Assembly: GCF_021018805.1 (NCBI RefSeq) | Contig: NC_086283.1 | Coordinates: forward strand, 59,235,803 to 59,299,802 | Reading direction: 5' to 3' | DNA from: Prinia subflava | Taxonomy: Eukaryota > Chordata > Aves > Passeriformes > Cisticolidae | Length of the DNA stretch: 64,000 nucleotides | Notes under the pieces: model-generated | Database searches by the model: none | What the model was told of the DNA's origin: nothing | The model's input: the letters and a program-made list of their open reading frames with translations, nothing else | Translations under genes and position numbers: made by a program | In this document: positions 44,535-57,034 of the stretch, piece by piece | How positions within the stretch are numbered: position 1 is the first letter of the stretch | Layout of the letters: each line of letters opens with the position of its first letter

Positions 44535-45255
44535 GTCCTCAGAGTTGGGAAGACCATGACAGTGGGAAGTGACTTTCCATTTGTAGACACTGAAATTGTC
44601 AAGGATCAGTTGTACCAGTTGACTGTTCACAGGTTGTGTGGCCAGACAGGTTTCATCCCAGAAGGATAAAGGAAGTGGTGGATGTTCCAGCAGGACCCCT
44701 CTTATCACCCACCAAGTTCTTGGGAGTCTGGAGATGTGCATGCTGAGCTAGTCAGTTTTATCCCAGTTTACAAGGCCATGAAGGATAACTCAGGGAGCTA
44801 CAGACCTCTCAGCCTAACTTCACTTTTTCTAACTGAAAACATTTTGTGGAAGATCCCACTGGGTGCTGTTGAAAGGCATTTAAAGGATAATGCAATCATC
44901 AGGCACAGCCAGCATAGATTCACAAAGGGAGGGTCCTGTTTAATTAACGTGGTGTCCTTCTATGATGATGTCACAAACTAGGGAATGGAGGGAAGGCAAT
45001 GGATGTGGTTTCTCTGGATTTTAGTGAGGGTCAGTGTCCCCCACAGCATCCTTCCGAGCAAGTTTTCCGGCTGTGAGATGATCAGGTACCTGGTGTCCCC
45101 CAGGGGCCAGTGCTGGGAGAAGTGCTGTCCAACATCTTTGTCAGCAACACGGGCAGTGGGACCGAGGGCACCCTCAGCGAGTTTGCCTCTGACACCCAGC
45201 TGTGTGGGGCACTCGATGGATGCCACACAGGGGGACAGGCTGGGAATGCACTGCT
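44535..45255 (+). repeat. CR1 LINE fragment with RT remnant
   Basis: Plus-strand CR1: a frame near 44760-44980 has GSYRPLSLTSLF, then HRFTKGGSCLINVVSFYDDV. A later frame shows a degenerate version of the finger/palm junction (caggggccagtgctgggaga) and of the region that should hold the catalytic ADD box. It is inactive. Confidence 0.85.
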
Positions 45256-45384
45256 CTTATGTTGTTTGCTCACCCACCTGATACTGTTGTCTTCCCTCAA
45301 GGCCGAGTTCCAATGCAGTTACCTTCAGATAGTTTACCACAGGAAGACAAGTTCTTTTTAGGCAGCCTGGATTACAATTGCTTT

Positions 45385-45500
45385 CCTGGACTGTAAGTGT
45401 GCATTGCTGGCTCATATCTAATTTTTCATCAGCTGATATCCCCAGGTCTTTCTCTGCAGGGCTGGTCACAACCTGTTCATCCCTCAGCCTGTACTGACAA
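45385..45500 (-). repeat. CR1 fragment, opposite orientation
   Basis: Reverse-complement CR1 words tgcattgctggctcatatct, ccccaggtctttctctgcag and cctcagcctgtactga. It lies head-on to the plus-strand CR1 ending at about 45255. Confidence 0.65.
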
Positions 45501-45509
45501 GAGAGACTG

Positions 45510-45675
45510 CTCCTTTGCTTGTTTGGGTGGTTCTTCTTTCCCTGTTAAACTATCTTTATCTCAACACACACATTTCCCAGCTTTTACCCTTCTGATTTTC
45601 TACCTGATCCTACTGGTGTGGGAGTAAGCAACTGCACAGGGCTTTGCTGGTGGCTGGGGTTAAATGATACGCAGG
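45510..45675 (+). mobile_element. 3' end of an ERVL-type LTR
   Basis: Contains ccctgttaaactatctttat, cttttacccttctgattttc, and the terminus ggtggctggggttaaatg. The pattern matches the 3' part of the LTR at 36.2-36.36 kb. The LTR appears truncated on its left by CR1 sequence. Confidence 0.6.
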
Positions 45676-46069
45676 GTAAGGTGCCCTCTGGGACAAGGCA
45701 CAGCAGGCATGAACGTGGTTACAGACCAGGAGACACGTTCTCCCTGGGGTAACCACAGCCTCTGATACTGCACCGTGAATGGATCCTGATTGACTGCTGT
45801 CCTTCCCCGGAGTTTCTCACTAATCCAGATGTTTCCGTGTCTCAGGGGTGGAGTGTTCACCTCACATGGCTTGAAACCATCCAGAATCAACGTGGTTTCC
45901 TGGTTTTTCTGCTGTTGGCTGTCAATGAGCTTGCTCTCCCTAGTCTCCTGAGAGGTCTTGGGATGCAAGTGGGCAGGCCACACCTTAATTTGGGTCCCAG
46001 AGTTCTCCCCAAGGGGATCAGAGCTCAAGGCAGAGCAGAAAAGGAGAAATGAGCTGCCATTGCTGCTCC
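45660..46069 (-). CDS. Candidate terminal exon, unknown protein
   Basis: A minus-strand frame stays open for 136 codons from a good acceptor (gttttctttctgccacag, first exon base 46069, phase needing two bases) to TAA at 45660. The predicted tail is polar then aromatic: TLILDGFKPCEVNTPPLRHG, SEKLRGRTAV, QYQRLWLPQGERVSW. I do not recognise it. The last few codons overlap the end of an ERVL LTR. I found no convincing upstream exon, so it may be chance. Confidence 0.25.
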
Positions 46070-49000
46070 CTGTGGCAGAAAGAAAACAGATTCATTGTCA
46101 TTCTAACCCAAGTTCAGGTACTCCTTCAAGAGCAACTCCTTGATATTCTGTTAGAGAATAGAAGTTTTCAGCTGCCCTGAAGCTGCTGAATTGAGCTTAA
46201 AGACTAACAAAAAAAGAGAGAAAAGGATGATAAATGTAGCTGGAACCAGAAGAGAGACAGATGAAGAGAAACAGATAAACAGGGGAAGCAGATAAAGAGG
46301 CCTACAGTGGGTTTTTTTTGGCAAGTTACGTAACAAGAAGCAACAGCGCATGCCCGAAGAGAAAGTTTGAGGGAAGGTCACCTTTAATATTGAAACATTC
46401 AGGAAATACAACACCCCTTTTGATGAACGTCCGGGACCTTGCTTGCCTGCTTTCTAAGGCTTAAAATTGTGTTAAAAATGTTACTTGGTCTGATTTCAGT
46501 ATCACCCTGAGCCACGGTGAGAGACTAAAACATGGCCCAGGAGTATTATTTCCCTGCAAGTTTTAGGGCTAGAACATGTGACAGCTGCACTCAGTTCTCC
46601 AGGCACTTCTGCCTCAGCTCCAGAAGAAATTGTCTGCTCATAAGGGATGGGAAAGATCAGAGGAAAGTGTTAGAGGAGCTCCAAATATAAGCTCCTGGGT
46701 TTGGGGTAATCAGGCTTGGGGACTGCTGAGAGATGTGGGAAGCAGAGACAGGGTGCTCAGCAAGGGCAGGAAGGTGGGTGCAAAGGTCTGCTGGGTACAG
46801 CCAGAGCTGTTGGGCTTTTCTCTGCTGGCAGGGCTGGGCCACCTGGACACTGCAAAGCCCCAGTGAAGCCTCTGGCAGCCAGGAAGGCTGGGAGCTATGT
46901 GGTGGCTCTAGGGAAAATCCCTAGCACTGGATGCTGAGCTGCAGGTGCCCCCTCAGCCAACATGAGAGGCAGCTCTGCACAGTCCTGACAGGACCAAGTC
47001 TTGCCTTGCCTTTGGCTCTTTAGGGCCTCCTCTGGCCTTGGACAGACACAGAGGGACCTGAGAGCATGCGGCTCTGCAGGGCGTGCCTTTTTCAGGCTGC
47101 TGGGAGGGCTCACTAGAAGGCAGTGATCCTTGCAGCAGCCCTGAGAGCTCCGGCTGCCCCTGGGCCTGGAACTCTGCAGCTGAGCCTGGCTGGGGCACAG
47201 GGGGAATTTGTAGCTGGAGCCAGAGCTCTGATGCATGCCTGGCAGCAGGAGAGATTTATTGTGCACCACAGCCAGGCATTTGGTGCTTGCACGCACAAGT
47301 CGTTTTTTGAAATTAAATCTCCTTACCTCCTGTTTGCTGCCTCCAAACAGGTAGGTATCTGCTGCCCTGTGGCACGGCAGCAACTGTCCTTCATCATCTT
47401 CGTGGGCCTTTGCTGGACTCTCTCCAGTGTGTCCTTCTCTCCTTTGTCCTGGGAAGCCACGGGCTGGGCTCATTAACAGCTCGTTGAACCCTTTTGTCCT
47501 GGTGCTGTAGGACCCTTCCGGATGCTGGCACCTCAGCGTGTGCCATGTCCACCGGCCCCACTGAGCTGCTTCTCTGGCTGCTGGTACAGAAACAGGTACC
47601 AAACACCAAAGTCTCCCAGTCTGCCAAATACCGTGAGACTGGAAACATTGGTGGAGACTTGAAAACATTTCCTTTTAACCCCCAAGCCTCAGTCCATCAG
47701 CTGGTGAGAGAGAAAGGGCAGAAGGAACACCAGTTGTCCTTCAAGGATGGTATTTCTTCAGAATAACTTCTGGAGAGGTGGTAGCCCTGCCTGCATCTGC
47801 AGTGAGCCACCCTGTCGTGGCAAGGGTTCCCCAAAATGCATTCTGACATGCCAGCACTTCATGCTCATTCTCAGTGGGTGAGGGCTGAGAGCAGCTCTCT
47901 GGCAGCAGGCTGGCACCTGGGAAGGCATTCCTAGGTGTTCCTTGCCAGCTTTCCCTGAAACTTGTAAAGGCAGAGGCATCCACAATATGACCTAACAAGC
48001 CTTCCTCAGCCCTGATAACTGTTGCTGGTAGCACAGGGACCTCAGACAGATTATTAGAAATTAAAGACAGAAAAAGTGGAGAAAGAAGAATGTGAGAGCT
48101 TGGGATTAGCCCCCACATCCTTTGGGAGGCAGCACACATGCAGGGAATAGGGACACATTAACAGCATCAGCTGCATCCCCCTTCTCTCTCCCTGTTTTGG
48201 GATCTGATTAAAAAACCCTCCCCAGCTAAACCTAGAAGGACATGCTGCTCCATCCTGGGCTACCCATGCCAACAGGGCTTGGGTGAGCTCCTGGGCATCC
48301 CTGAGTGTTCCCAGCCATCCATTCAGCATCTCAAAAGAGCATCTCTTTGTAACCCTGCTGCTCCTCATCGCTCTTCTTGCACCTCCTACAGCCTAAGGTA
48401 CTTCTGTGCTGTCAATGGAAAAGTGAACATCTCCTCGTGCACCTGGGCCACAGCACAAGCCACAGATTTGGCCTTAGCAGCATCTGTCAGAGTTTACCCT
48501 TGGCTTGTGCACTGAAAGCCTTCAGAGCAGGAGGTGCACCATCCCAGACCAAATAACAGTAGTCACATAATAGTTACATAAAATAGACCAACTGTAATTT
48601 ATGGCTTTACTTCAGATTTTGTGCTGCAAGCAAAACACTTCTATTACACAGGCTCTCTGGTCTCCCAGCCACGTTTCAAAGCATGATACCACAACTGAAA
48701 ACTAGCTGACAGGAGAGAATTAAAGTGTAACCCGCTCTTTTCCTTCCTCTTCAATCACATGGTCTTGCTTCCCACATGACAGTCCCCCAGCACCCTGGCA
48801 GTCTTCCTGCTCATTTGTCTTCTGATGACAGACAGGAGTTTCACACCCACCTGCCCACCCCAGTGCAAGGAGTGCCAGCCTGGAGTACAGGAAGCTGCAT
48901 CCCCCTTCACTGACCGGTGAACTGAGGGCTGAGGAAGAGCACATTCTGCTATGGGCCAGGTTCAAGGCAAGCAGCCCTCGGCAGAGCCCTAGTGATGCTT

Positions 49001-49300
49001 TCACAGGCAGGAGAGGGAGTTCTGGCACCTGGAGTTCTAAGTCCCAGCATGCACATCCAGCATGGAGATGCTCAGATCAAGGAAGACTGGTTTTATGTGG
49101 TTTGGTTGGAAGAAGACAGCTAGGAAGAGACAGGAAGTTTTAATGTGAACACAGAGTCTGGCTATGCAGCTGGGAAAGGGTTTGCCACTTACGGATAGGA
49201 AATGTAGGATTTCTGCTTGGCATTCCTATCTATCCATTCCTCACCCTATTTTGTACTGATTTCATTTTGTTTTCTTCTTTTCTCTTACTATTATCCACAG
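46070..49300. other. GC-richer intergenic block, no supported gene
   Basis: Several long open frames occur, including 257 codons on the minus strand at 46895-47668. That frame crosses a CR1 scrap (gctggactctctccagtgtg near 47414) and has low-complexity composition. No splice-consistent gene could be built. Unrecognised repeats are likely. Confidence 0.45.
47385..47455 (-). repeat. CR1 scrap
   Basis: cgtgggcctttgctggactc and tctccagtgtgtcc match a conserved CR1 segment, reverse orientation. Confidence 0.6.
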
Positions 49301-49436
49301 CCATGGATTCTTTCTGTGACATTCTGTTTGCTACAGAAAATGCTCTAACTGGCAGTAAGGCAAAGATCTTTTTCTTCCTATATTATCTTTTTCCATCTAC
49401 TGCTATTTACAACAATATTCTGATTTCACTTTCTAG

Positions 49437-51149
49437 TCTTCTATTTTGCTTGTCCACGAGGTTTTTGATGAACTGCAGCATCAAAAACACTCTCCTAGGA
49501 CAGCCCAGCGAAGGTAGCACCAAATCCATCTGCATTCATTGGGAACTGAGATTTTCTTAAAATAGGTGTTCTCTGTGTCCTCTGCCCTTTGCTTACCTAT
49601 ATTACCCTGGTTATCTTTGTAATACTTGCTCAGCACTGCCAATTACAGAGCAGGTGGTTCTTGCCTGAGTAAGAGATGGTTGTCTTTCAGGGGCCAAAGT
49701 ACAGCAACTGAAGTTCCCACCCAAAAGGCACATAACACATCTCCCCGGAAAATTCCCAGGAAATTGAAACTGCCCCATCAAGCTGTGGCAGATAACAACC
49801 TGCAGATTTTTGGAAAAAGAGTCCCGGAATATCAGCAGGTATGTGGGTCGTACCGTTTAGGTACCATCTGAGGTGTAAGAGGTGAATTACTACGTAATAA
49901 TGTAATTATTGTATAATAACAATGTAATTATTACTGTGCAACAACAGTAACCACAGCTGCATAAACATGCTTAAGTCAGCCCTGCCTTACTTGTATTCAA
50001 AACCAAACCAATATATCTGCATCTCAATCTGCCACAATTTAGATGCCCTGTCAATGAAATTCTGCCATTTATTAACAACTCACATGGAAACCACCCTTTC
50101 AAAATGAAATATCCTCCTACACACCACTTTCCTTTTCACAGAATCTGGCTTTCACAGCAAACGTTGGTACCCGCAGGGCAGAAGGGATGCCAAGCAGAAC
50201 ACTCCCTGTTTGAGGACTGTACCTCAGACAGTTCTGCTTGCTGTCAATTTGCAGGCCATTTATGCCACAGTGACCCTGACCCTCTGCATGGCCCACTGAG
50301 GAGAAAAGCACTCCTAGTGTCATTCACCTAAGAGCAATGCCAACAATATCTCTGAGGTCGAAAGCTGTTACCATTAGGTACTCTGTACCCAATGCCATGG
50401 CTGTGCCACAGAGCTTCAGCAGGACTGTAAAAGATTCAACACTTTCTGCAACATCCACAGCACCCTCGGTAAAAAAGAGCTTCGAGACTCATTTCCCCCA
50501 GCAGTACCGTGTGGCAGCAAGGCTGAGCTGTCTGCACAGCTCACAAGGAGCTTTGTCACACTGGCAGGAATATTGTCCTCAGCTGTGTCTGTTCTGTGCT
50601 GTTGTTGTCACAAGGGGCAGGAATTGGTTCAGCTTAGCAATAAACCATGATCCCTCCCATTACTGAAGGGGAAACATACCTTGTGGGGAGGAGGGGGAAG
50701 GCAAAAGGGAGGAGAAGGACTGGGAGTATCTAGAACTCGCATTGTGTTTGAAAGTTTCGTGTTCTGAAAGTGCAGACACAGACACAGCCAGATGCAGAGG
50801 GCAGTGGAGGCTATTCCCCGTGCAGAAAGAATTAATTGTTGAAATTGCTGCCATCTGCAGTTTCTAGGGAGACTGGAAGCCTTCTGCTGGTCAATGGATT
50901 TTGCCTCATCCAATGGGCACAGTGCAGAAGGGGCTTGTTGTGCCTGGGTATGAGTTGTCTCAACACTCCTTGGCTCATTTTTTTCTCCAGGTCCCAAAAC
51001 AAGAACGAAATGAAGTATTCTTTCCATTTCCACTGTCCTACAGAGTCACCTACCTAACAGTCCATGAAATGAGGGCAGAAATTCTAGCCAACAGACTCAG
51101 CAGTGTTCCTGAAGCTCAGGGATGCTGGGATTGGTACGATACTAACTGA
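49437..51149 (+). CDS. Candidate multi-exon gene, unknown protein (3' part)
   Basis: Three plus-strand segments fit together with GT-AG borders and agreeing phases. Exon A is 49437-49513 (acceptor cactttctag, donor gtagca; 25 codons plus two bases). Exon B is 49691-49838 (acceptor tgtctttcag, donor gtatgt; one base plus 49 codons). Exon C is 50991-51149 (acceptor ttttttctccag; 52 codons plus TGA). The protein is basic in A-B (SPRTAQR, SPRKIPRKLKLPHQ) and ends with an aromatic and helical-looking part (VFFPFPLSYRVTYL, VHEMRAEILANRL, CWDWYDTN). I do not recognise a family. The start exon was not found, so this is at best the 3' part of a gene. An alternative last exon at 50142-50213 also keeps the phase. 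Confidence 0.4.
49691..49838 (+). CDS. Candidate exon B of the unknown gene
   Basis: The best-supported exon of the set: a near-consensus acceptor (tggttgtctttcag) and donor (CAG|gtatgt). It is open only in the frame that also joins A and C. It encodes lysine/arginine-rich sequence ending DNNLQIFGKRVPEYQQ. Confidence 0.45.
50142..50213 (+). CDS. Alternative terminal exon of the unknown gene
   Basis: Acceptor cactttccttttcacag, phase 0 after exon B, 23 codons then TGA (NLAFTANVGTRRAEG...). Either this or the exon at 50991 could end the protein, or one may be a decoy. Confidence 0.2.
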   Translation, partial: NLAFTANVGTRRAEGMPSRTLPV

Positions 51150-53240
51150 CATTCCCTCTGGCATCAGATCTTGCAAAATCCGTCATAAGCAAAATTATAG
51201 GCTCCCTAAGACAATCCTCAGGAGGACCAGAGCCCAAGGGTATTTGGTACAAGTGGATTCTCAAGGATTAGGCTCCTTAATCAGCAAATAGTCTCCTTAA
51301 TTCAGCAAATCTTGTCTGCTTTCTGAGTTTCTCATACCCTGAGAAAGATTTACCAAAGCAGGTCATAGTTTCTTTTCTTAAATGGATTCAGACAGATTGC
51401 ACCTTTCACTTCAGGTATGGAGTTCTTTCAAACTAGCACTCCTACCTGCTGCTTCAGGGTGAATTTAGCAGCTAACCATTCCACATAACCTTTAGTTAAC
51501 TCGAAAGGTCTCATCCCTAGTTCCTAGTTCCTCCCCTGTGGTAAACTGAAGTCACAAAACAATTCTTGATCTGCTTCATTCTTCTTCTATTAGTAAATGG
51601 ATGAAACTTGACTTGTTGAGGACATTACACAAAAATGAGGGTATGCAGAATTGTATGACCATACAAATTCATTACTGTGACTGTGTTCCCTGTGACTTCC
51701 TCAGCATCTGGTATTGATATTGATCAGTACATGTCAAACCCTACAGAAGTTGTATGGTTTCCTGTCCTTTCATGTACAGTTAATGATTGTGCATTGTAGA
51801 AGCACATTCATTTGTTGCATGAGACACCCCGTTAATAACAGACAGATGGTCTGGTGATAGAATGCATTTTAGTATATGAGTGAGCAATTATCCAAAACGA
51901 AAACGGACATCCTTATTTTTTGATGCTGTGTCATTTGTAGTATTCACCTGCATTTACTCCTTTTGTGGCTAACTGATCATTCTTCATGCTGAAGTCCTAA
52001 AGACTAACTGCAGTCACTTCTTTTCATGCTCTGCAATCTCCTTTCTCTGCTCTATTTCCTTAAATCTGTTCATGCTGGCCCAAGGTGCAGTGGTATACAG
52101 AGGCAGTTTTGCAGTAACTATGTTTTTAATTTGGCCTTGCTTTTCAGAAGGAAAAGACATAGCAAAATGGCATAAGGCCAAGCAAAATGAAATCATAGAG
52201 GCCCAAAGTGCTCCTGGCTCTGCATGTTGGACTAGATTTCGGTAGAAAGGAAGTATATGTTGCAATAGAGTAGTAGTAACCTCTGTACACAGAAGTGATA
52301 TGCTCTATGATTAACAGCAGGTCAGTAAATTGCAGAGCAAGAGTAACCTGTAAGAGAACCAATACTTCAGAAACTGCAAAAATATGTGTTTTAGCAGCAC
52401 CAGTATGCATAATTACTTCTTTCAATTAGCGTGATTGTTATATGAATTTTTACAGAAATACTTTCTAATTACTATGCAAAACTATCACAGCTACTCGCTA
52501 AGGATTTTTTTTTGAAGATTATGGACCATATAAACATTATGTGTACCTAATTTCATTACTAGTATGTTGCACATTAAAAAAAAAAAACTTCCATTCCTTT
52601 TTTTTTGCATACAATTCCTTCTCATTTATCTTGTTTCTCTTGAACTCAGAGATTTATCTTCAGTTTTTAAATAAGTCAGTATGTCTAGATGATGGCTCAA
52701 GCTCCTAGTACTCAAATGAGCTGTGAATTGCTTCTTAACTTGTTTGTCTGTATTCTTCTCTTAACTGCCTGTCAAAAAAAAATTAAAAAAACCCCAGACA
52801 TTCTGCAAACCCTAGCCAACATGATTTGGTGAAAATTATTCTCTTGCACACACAAATCTATGGGAATAAACAGTGAAACAGAGGAACTTGGTGGGATATC
52901 CCCTAGGACATTTATCACAGAGGACTGCTGGCTAGGGCATCTGCACAACTGTTAACTTTAGACATTTCTAGTGGTGCCAGGATGAGCCTCTCCAAGATCT
53001 CCACTTGAAAATGAAGATTTGCTAAATTTTGTTCTGGGTACTAGAAGTCTGATGATATCTGAGTTCTTTCACAACTGAAAACTGCACTTTGAGACATAGT
53101 GATAAGTGACACAGTGATAAGTGGCACAGTGCAATCCACTGCAAAAGACAGTATGTGAGACTGTTAGGCAGAATAGGCAGTTCAGAACTGATGGCTCACA
53201 TTCTATTTGAGTGTTTGAAAAAGCAGAGAACTTTGTGAAT
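51150..53240. other. Intergenic, no gene seen
   Basis: AT-rich DNA. An A run of about 12 lies near 52577-52587. An AATAAA at about 52864 is distant from the candidate gene. No repeat or exon recognised. Confidence 0.5.
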
Positions 53241-55690
53241 GCAGTAATTCACAGACTCATAGAATATGCTGAGTTGGAGGGGACCCATCGGGATCATTCT
53301 GCCTAGCTCCTCGCCCTGCAGAGCACCATCCCCAAGAATCACACCATGTGCCCAGGAGAATCTGGCTTCCTGCTGTGACCTCTTCCCTGAGGAGCCTGTT
53401 CCAGTGCTCAATCACTGGAAGAACCTTTTCTGATATCCAACCTAAACCTCCCCTGTCTCAGCTTCAGGCCTTTTTCTCAAGTCCTGTCACTGGTCACAAG
53501 AGTCAAGAGATCAGTGCCTGCCCCTTCACTTGTGAGGATGTTGAAAACCACCATGAGGTCTCCCCTCAGTCTCCTGCAGGCTGAGCAAAACAAGTGATCT
53601 CCTGCTCCTCACATACCTTCCCCTCCAGATCCTTCACCAGTTTCATTGTCATCCTTTGAGCATTCTCCAAAAGCTCAATGTCTTTTTTATATTGTGTCAC
53701 CCAAAACTCCCCTCAGCACTCGAGGTGAGGCCACCCCAGAGCAGAGCAGGACAATCCCTCCCTTGCCCAGTTGTGATGCTGTGCCTGATTCACTCCAGGA
53801 CACAGGTGGCCCTCCTGGCTGCCAGGGCACTGCTGACTCACGTTCAACTTGTCATCAATCAGGACGCCCAAGTTCCTTTCCATGGAGCCGCTCTCCACCC
53901 TCTCATTCCCTTCTACACACACACCCAGGGTTGCCATGGCCCAGGCACGGATCTGGCACTTTCCCTCATTGAACTTCAAACAGTTCATGCCTGTCCAGCC
54001 CTTTCATTCCTCCAGGTTTCTCTGCAAGGCCTCTGAAGGAGTAGACAGCTTCTCCCAGTTTGGTTTCACAAACTTACTTAGTATCCCTTCCCGTTCTGTG
54101 TCCAGTTCATTTAAGAAGATGTTGAAGAGCACAGGGCTGAGGATGGAGCCCTGTGGAGCCCCACCAGTGACAGCTCTCCAGTCTGATGTCACCCCATTCA
54201 CTGTAACCCTTGTGCCCAACCTGTGAGCCAGCTGCTCACCCACCCCATGATGTGCTTATCCAGGTGCATGCTGATATTTTGTTCAGAAAGACACTAAACA
54301 GACTATGGAAAGTTTTACTGGAACCCAAAGATTACATCACCAGGATTCTCTTGGTCAGCTAGGTGGGTTATGTTGCTGTAGAAGGAAATCAGACTGGACA
54401 AGCAGGACTTTCTCTTCATGAACCCATGCTGGCTGTGATTGATACTGAGTTGTCCTCCAGGTGTTTTTCAGTACTACCAGAATAATCTTTTCCATTTTAC
54501 TGGGCAGTGAAGTTAGACTTCATTCTTCAGCATCTTCCTTCTTTTCTTTCTTGAAAATTGGGGTAACATTCACCAGCTTCCAGTCAGCTGGAACCTCTCA
54601 ACTCCCAAGACTGCTCAAAAACCATGGAAAGAGGCTGTGTGATGACATCAGCCAGCTCTTTGGGGATTCCTGGATGAATCCCATCAGGCTCCATAGATTT
54701 GCAAGGATCCAGCAGGAGCAGAAGATCCTGCACAAGTTTAGGGTCAACAGGAAATCGCTCTTTCTTGCAGTCATGGTCCTCCAGCTCAGGGCACTGAGAC
54801 CCCCTTGGCCTTTCATCCATGCTAAAGACAGAGGCAAAGAATGCAATAAACACCTCTGCCTTGTCCCTGTCCCTGTTTGTGAGGTGACCATCCTCATCTT
54901 GTAATGAGCTGATGTTATTTCCACACTGCCTTTTGCCATTATTATATTTGAAAAAATTGTTTTTATTGTCCCTGTTTCTTGGGATCAGCTTCCACTCCAG
55001 TTGTGCTTTGGCTGCACAGATTTTCTCACTGCAGTGGGAAGCAGCATCTCTGCATTCTCCATCACCTGACATTACTTCCACTGGGCATATACCTTACTTT
55101 TGGCCTTATTTCCAACAGAAGGTTCCTGCTCAGCCAACCTGGCCTCCTGCCTCACCTGCCTGACTTCCAACATTTAGGAATTGCCTGTTACTGTGCCTCT
55201 AGGAAGGAATGTTTAAAAAGTGACTAGCACAGATGGACTCCAGCATCTGACCAAACATTTTCATGGAGGATTTTATTTACTAGCTCCCTGAGCAGTTAGC
55301 TCTTCTCTAGTCCAGAGCTAAGGTTTTGAGTTCCCTGAGCAGTCAGCTTTCCTGTCCAGAGCTAAGGTTTGTCTGGGATTTTCCCTCCCAACAACAAAGA
55401 TTTTTAACTCAACCACTTTGTGGTCATTGTGGCCAAGACAGACCCCAGTCTCCACTCATGAGATCCTCTCTGTTGACAAGCAGTAGGTCAAGGGGGGGAA
55501 TCTCTCCCAGCTGGTTCCATTCATTTCTGTAAAGCTGCCACCAACGTTTTAAAGGATATTATGACCTGGGTTGTACCAGCTGTGTGATGGCTCCCAGTTG
55601 ATTTCTGTAGGGACAAGGGCAGTTGATTTAGAAGTGTCCCCAAGTTCCTCAGAGTCATTGATAAGGGAAGATCTTATGCTGTTAAATAAA
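53241..55690 (-). repeat. Long truncated CR1 LINE (about 2.4 kb)
   Basis: The largest CR1 here, minus strand, running from its 3' terminus (tcatagaatatgctgagttg at 53259) to the connector region. Minus-strand frames keep much of ORF2: 55081-54584 has PDGIHPGIPKELADVITQPL; 54243-54004 has TGGAPQGSILSPVLFNIFL and NELD but loses the ADD box; 53988-53713 has ERNLGVLIDDKLNVSQQC. Frameshifts break it, and the endonuclease part is largely missing. Confidence 0.92.
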
Positions 55691-57034
55691 GCCATCTACA
55701 CCTACCAAGGCTAGCAAAGGCCAGAAGTGGATGAAAGCTGCAGCAATGCCACTGCTCCTGAAAAGCCAAGCCTGTCTATTGCACATGTAAGACTAAATAA
55801 GAAATGAGGAACTCCATCTGTTCTTAGCATGCTGTCATTCCTGAATCAGGTGATAAGCATTGTGGGCATGCAAATCATGAATCAGTTCCAAGGAAATACC
55901 ACATCTGAAAGTCAGATGGTCGTGTGCACCACAGCGTGAGCTGTGGGAGAAGGAGAGTTACAGCAGACATACAAGACAGAGAAACGAGAGTTGTAGGCAG
56001 TAGTTGAAAGCAAGACAGGAAAATAGAATCACACAGAAGTACACAGGACACAGTATCTGATGGCAGTGATATGATTTACTACAAGTTAGCATCAGAAATT
56101 GTCAGCTAATTACTAAGAACACGAGGAGACTCACAAGCAATGATAACACAGGCTCGTGAACAAAGAGACAGTACACAGACTGAGGAAGAGATGCTGTAAC
56201 ACAAAGGCGGGGAGCAGAGAGCAGATCAGAAAAGAGGAGGAGGGCAATTCTGCTCTTCAGGCTAGGACTGGTCATGGCCAAACTACTGATGGTGCTGGAA
56301 GCTGCTCTGCAATATACTCACGTGCAAAAAATGTGGTTTTGCAAGCATCCGAGCTCACAGATTGATACCTTTTCTCTTTTCCAACGTGTCCCAAATCCAA
56401 AAGGTATGCGTGGAGACCTGCATAAGGATTCTCAGAAGCATGAATGAATCTTCAAATATGTCTGATCACCTGTTACTGATGCAGCTATTAAATGTTTGAT
56501 GTAAAAGAAAACCTTCTAACTACATCTCTCAGTTTACATTATCTTAAAACCAAAATCATACAAGTCTTCTTTTTTCTTTTTGTTTTGTTTCACAGTTTAT
56601 TGCGTGACCCTGACTAATGAAACCATCATAATTCAGGATTCATCACTCACTACTGTTAGGGCACTGCAAAAGTGTAACACATCTCCAGCAGATACACAGT
56701 GCAAATAGTATGCCTAAGAAGCACCTTCATCCCTGCAAATTTTCCTGGCTACATAAGTAAGATCTTTAGAACACTGACCTTTTGGGCAAGGCTTTGAGTA
56801 CGCTGAATTCTCATGCTCAAAATTATGGTCCAGCATTTCATACCAGTTTCTTATGCTCTCTCAGCATAACAATAAAGAAAGAGTTGTGTGCTACAGTTAA
56901 GGTGGCAAAATGCTCCCCTACAACACAAGTGGCTGTTGCCAGTAATATTTCAATTTGCATAATCACACACCAAAATATGCCTAGTAATAAAGGAAAACAA
57001 TACACTCCTCAGAGAAGGAACAGGACAAAATTGT
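55691..57034. other. Intergenic, downstream of RNF38
   Basis: No gene or clear repeat seen. A minus-strand AATAAA near 56595 could be a distal polyadenylation signal of RNF38. Confidence 0.45.

Noticed and set aside
46895..47668. 257-codon minus-strand ORF
   Set aside because: It crosses a CR1 scrap, has no family resemblance, and its possible donor (near 47325) does not fit the phase of the 46.07-kb acceptor.
49301..49354. Short exon with a Kozak-like ATG (acceptor ttatccacag, donor gtaagg) as start of the unknown gene
   Set aside because: It ends in phase 1, while candidate exon A must be entered in phase 0. Joining them or joining to exon B meets a stop.
37500..57000. GNE exons between TRIM14 and RNF38
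   Set aside because: I looked for the conserved epimerase and kinase motifs on both strands and found none. The interval is mostly CR1 and LTR sequence.
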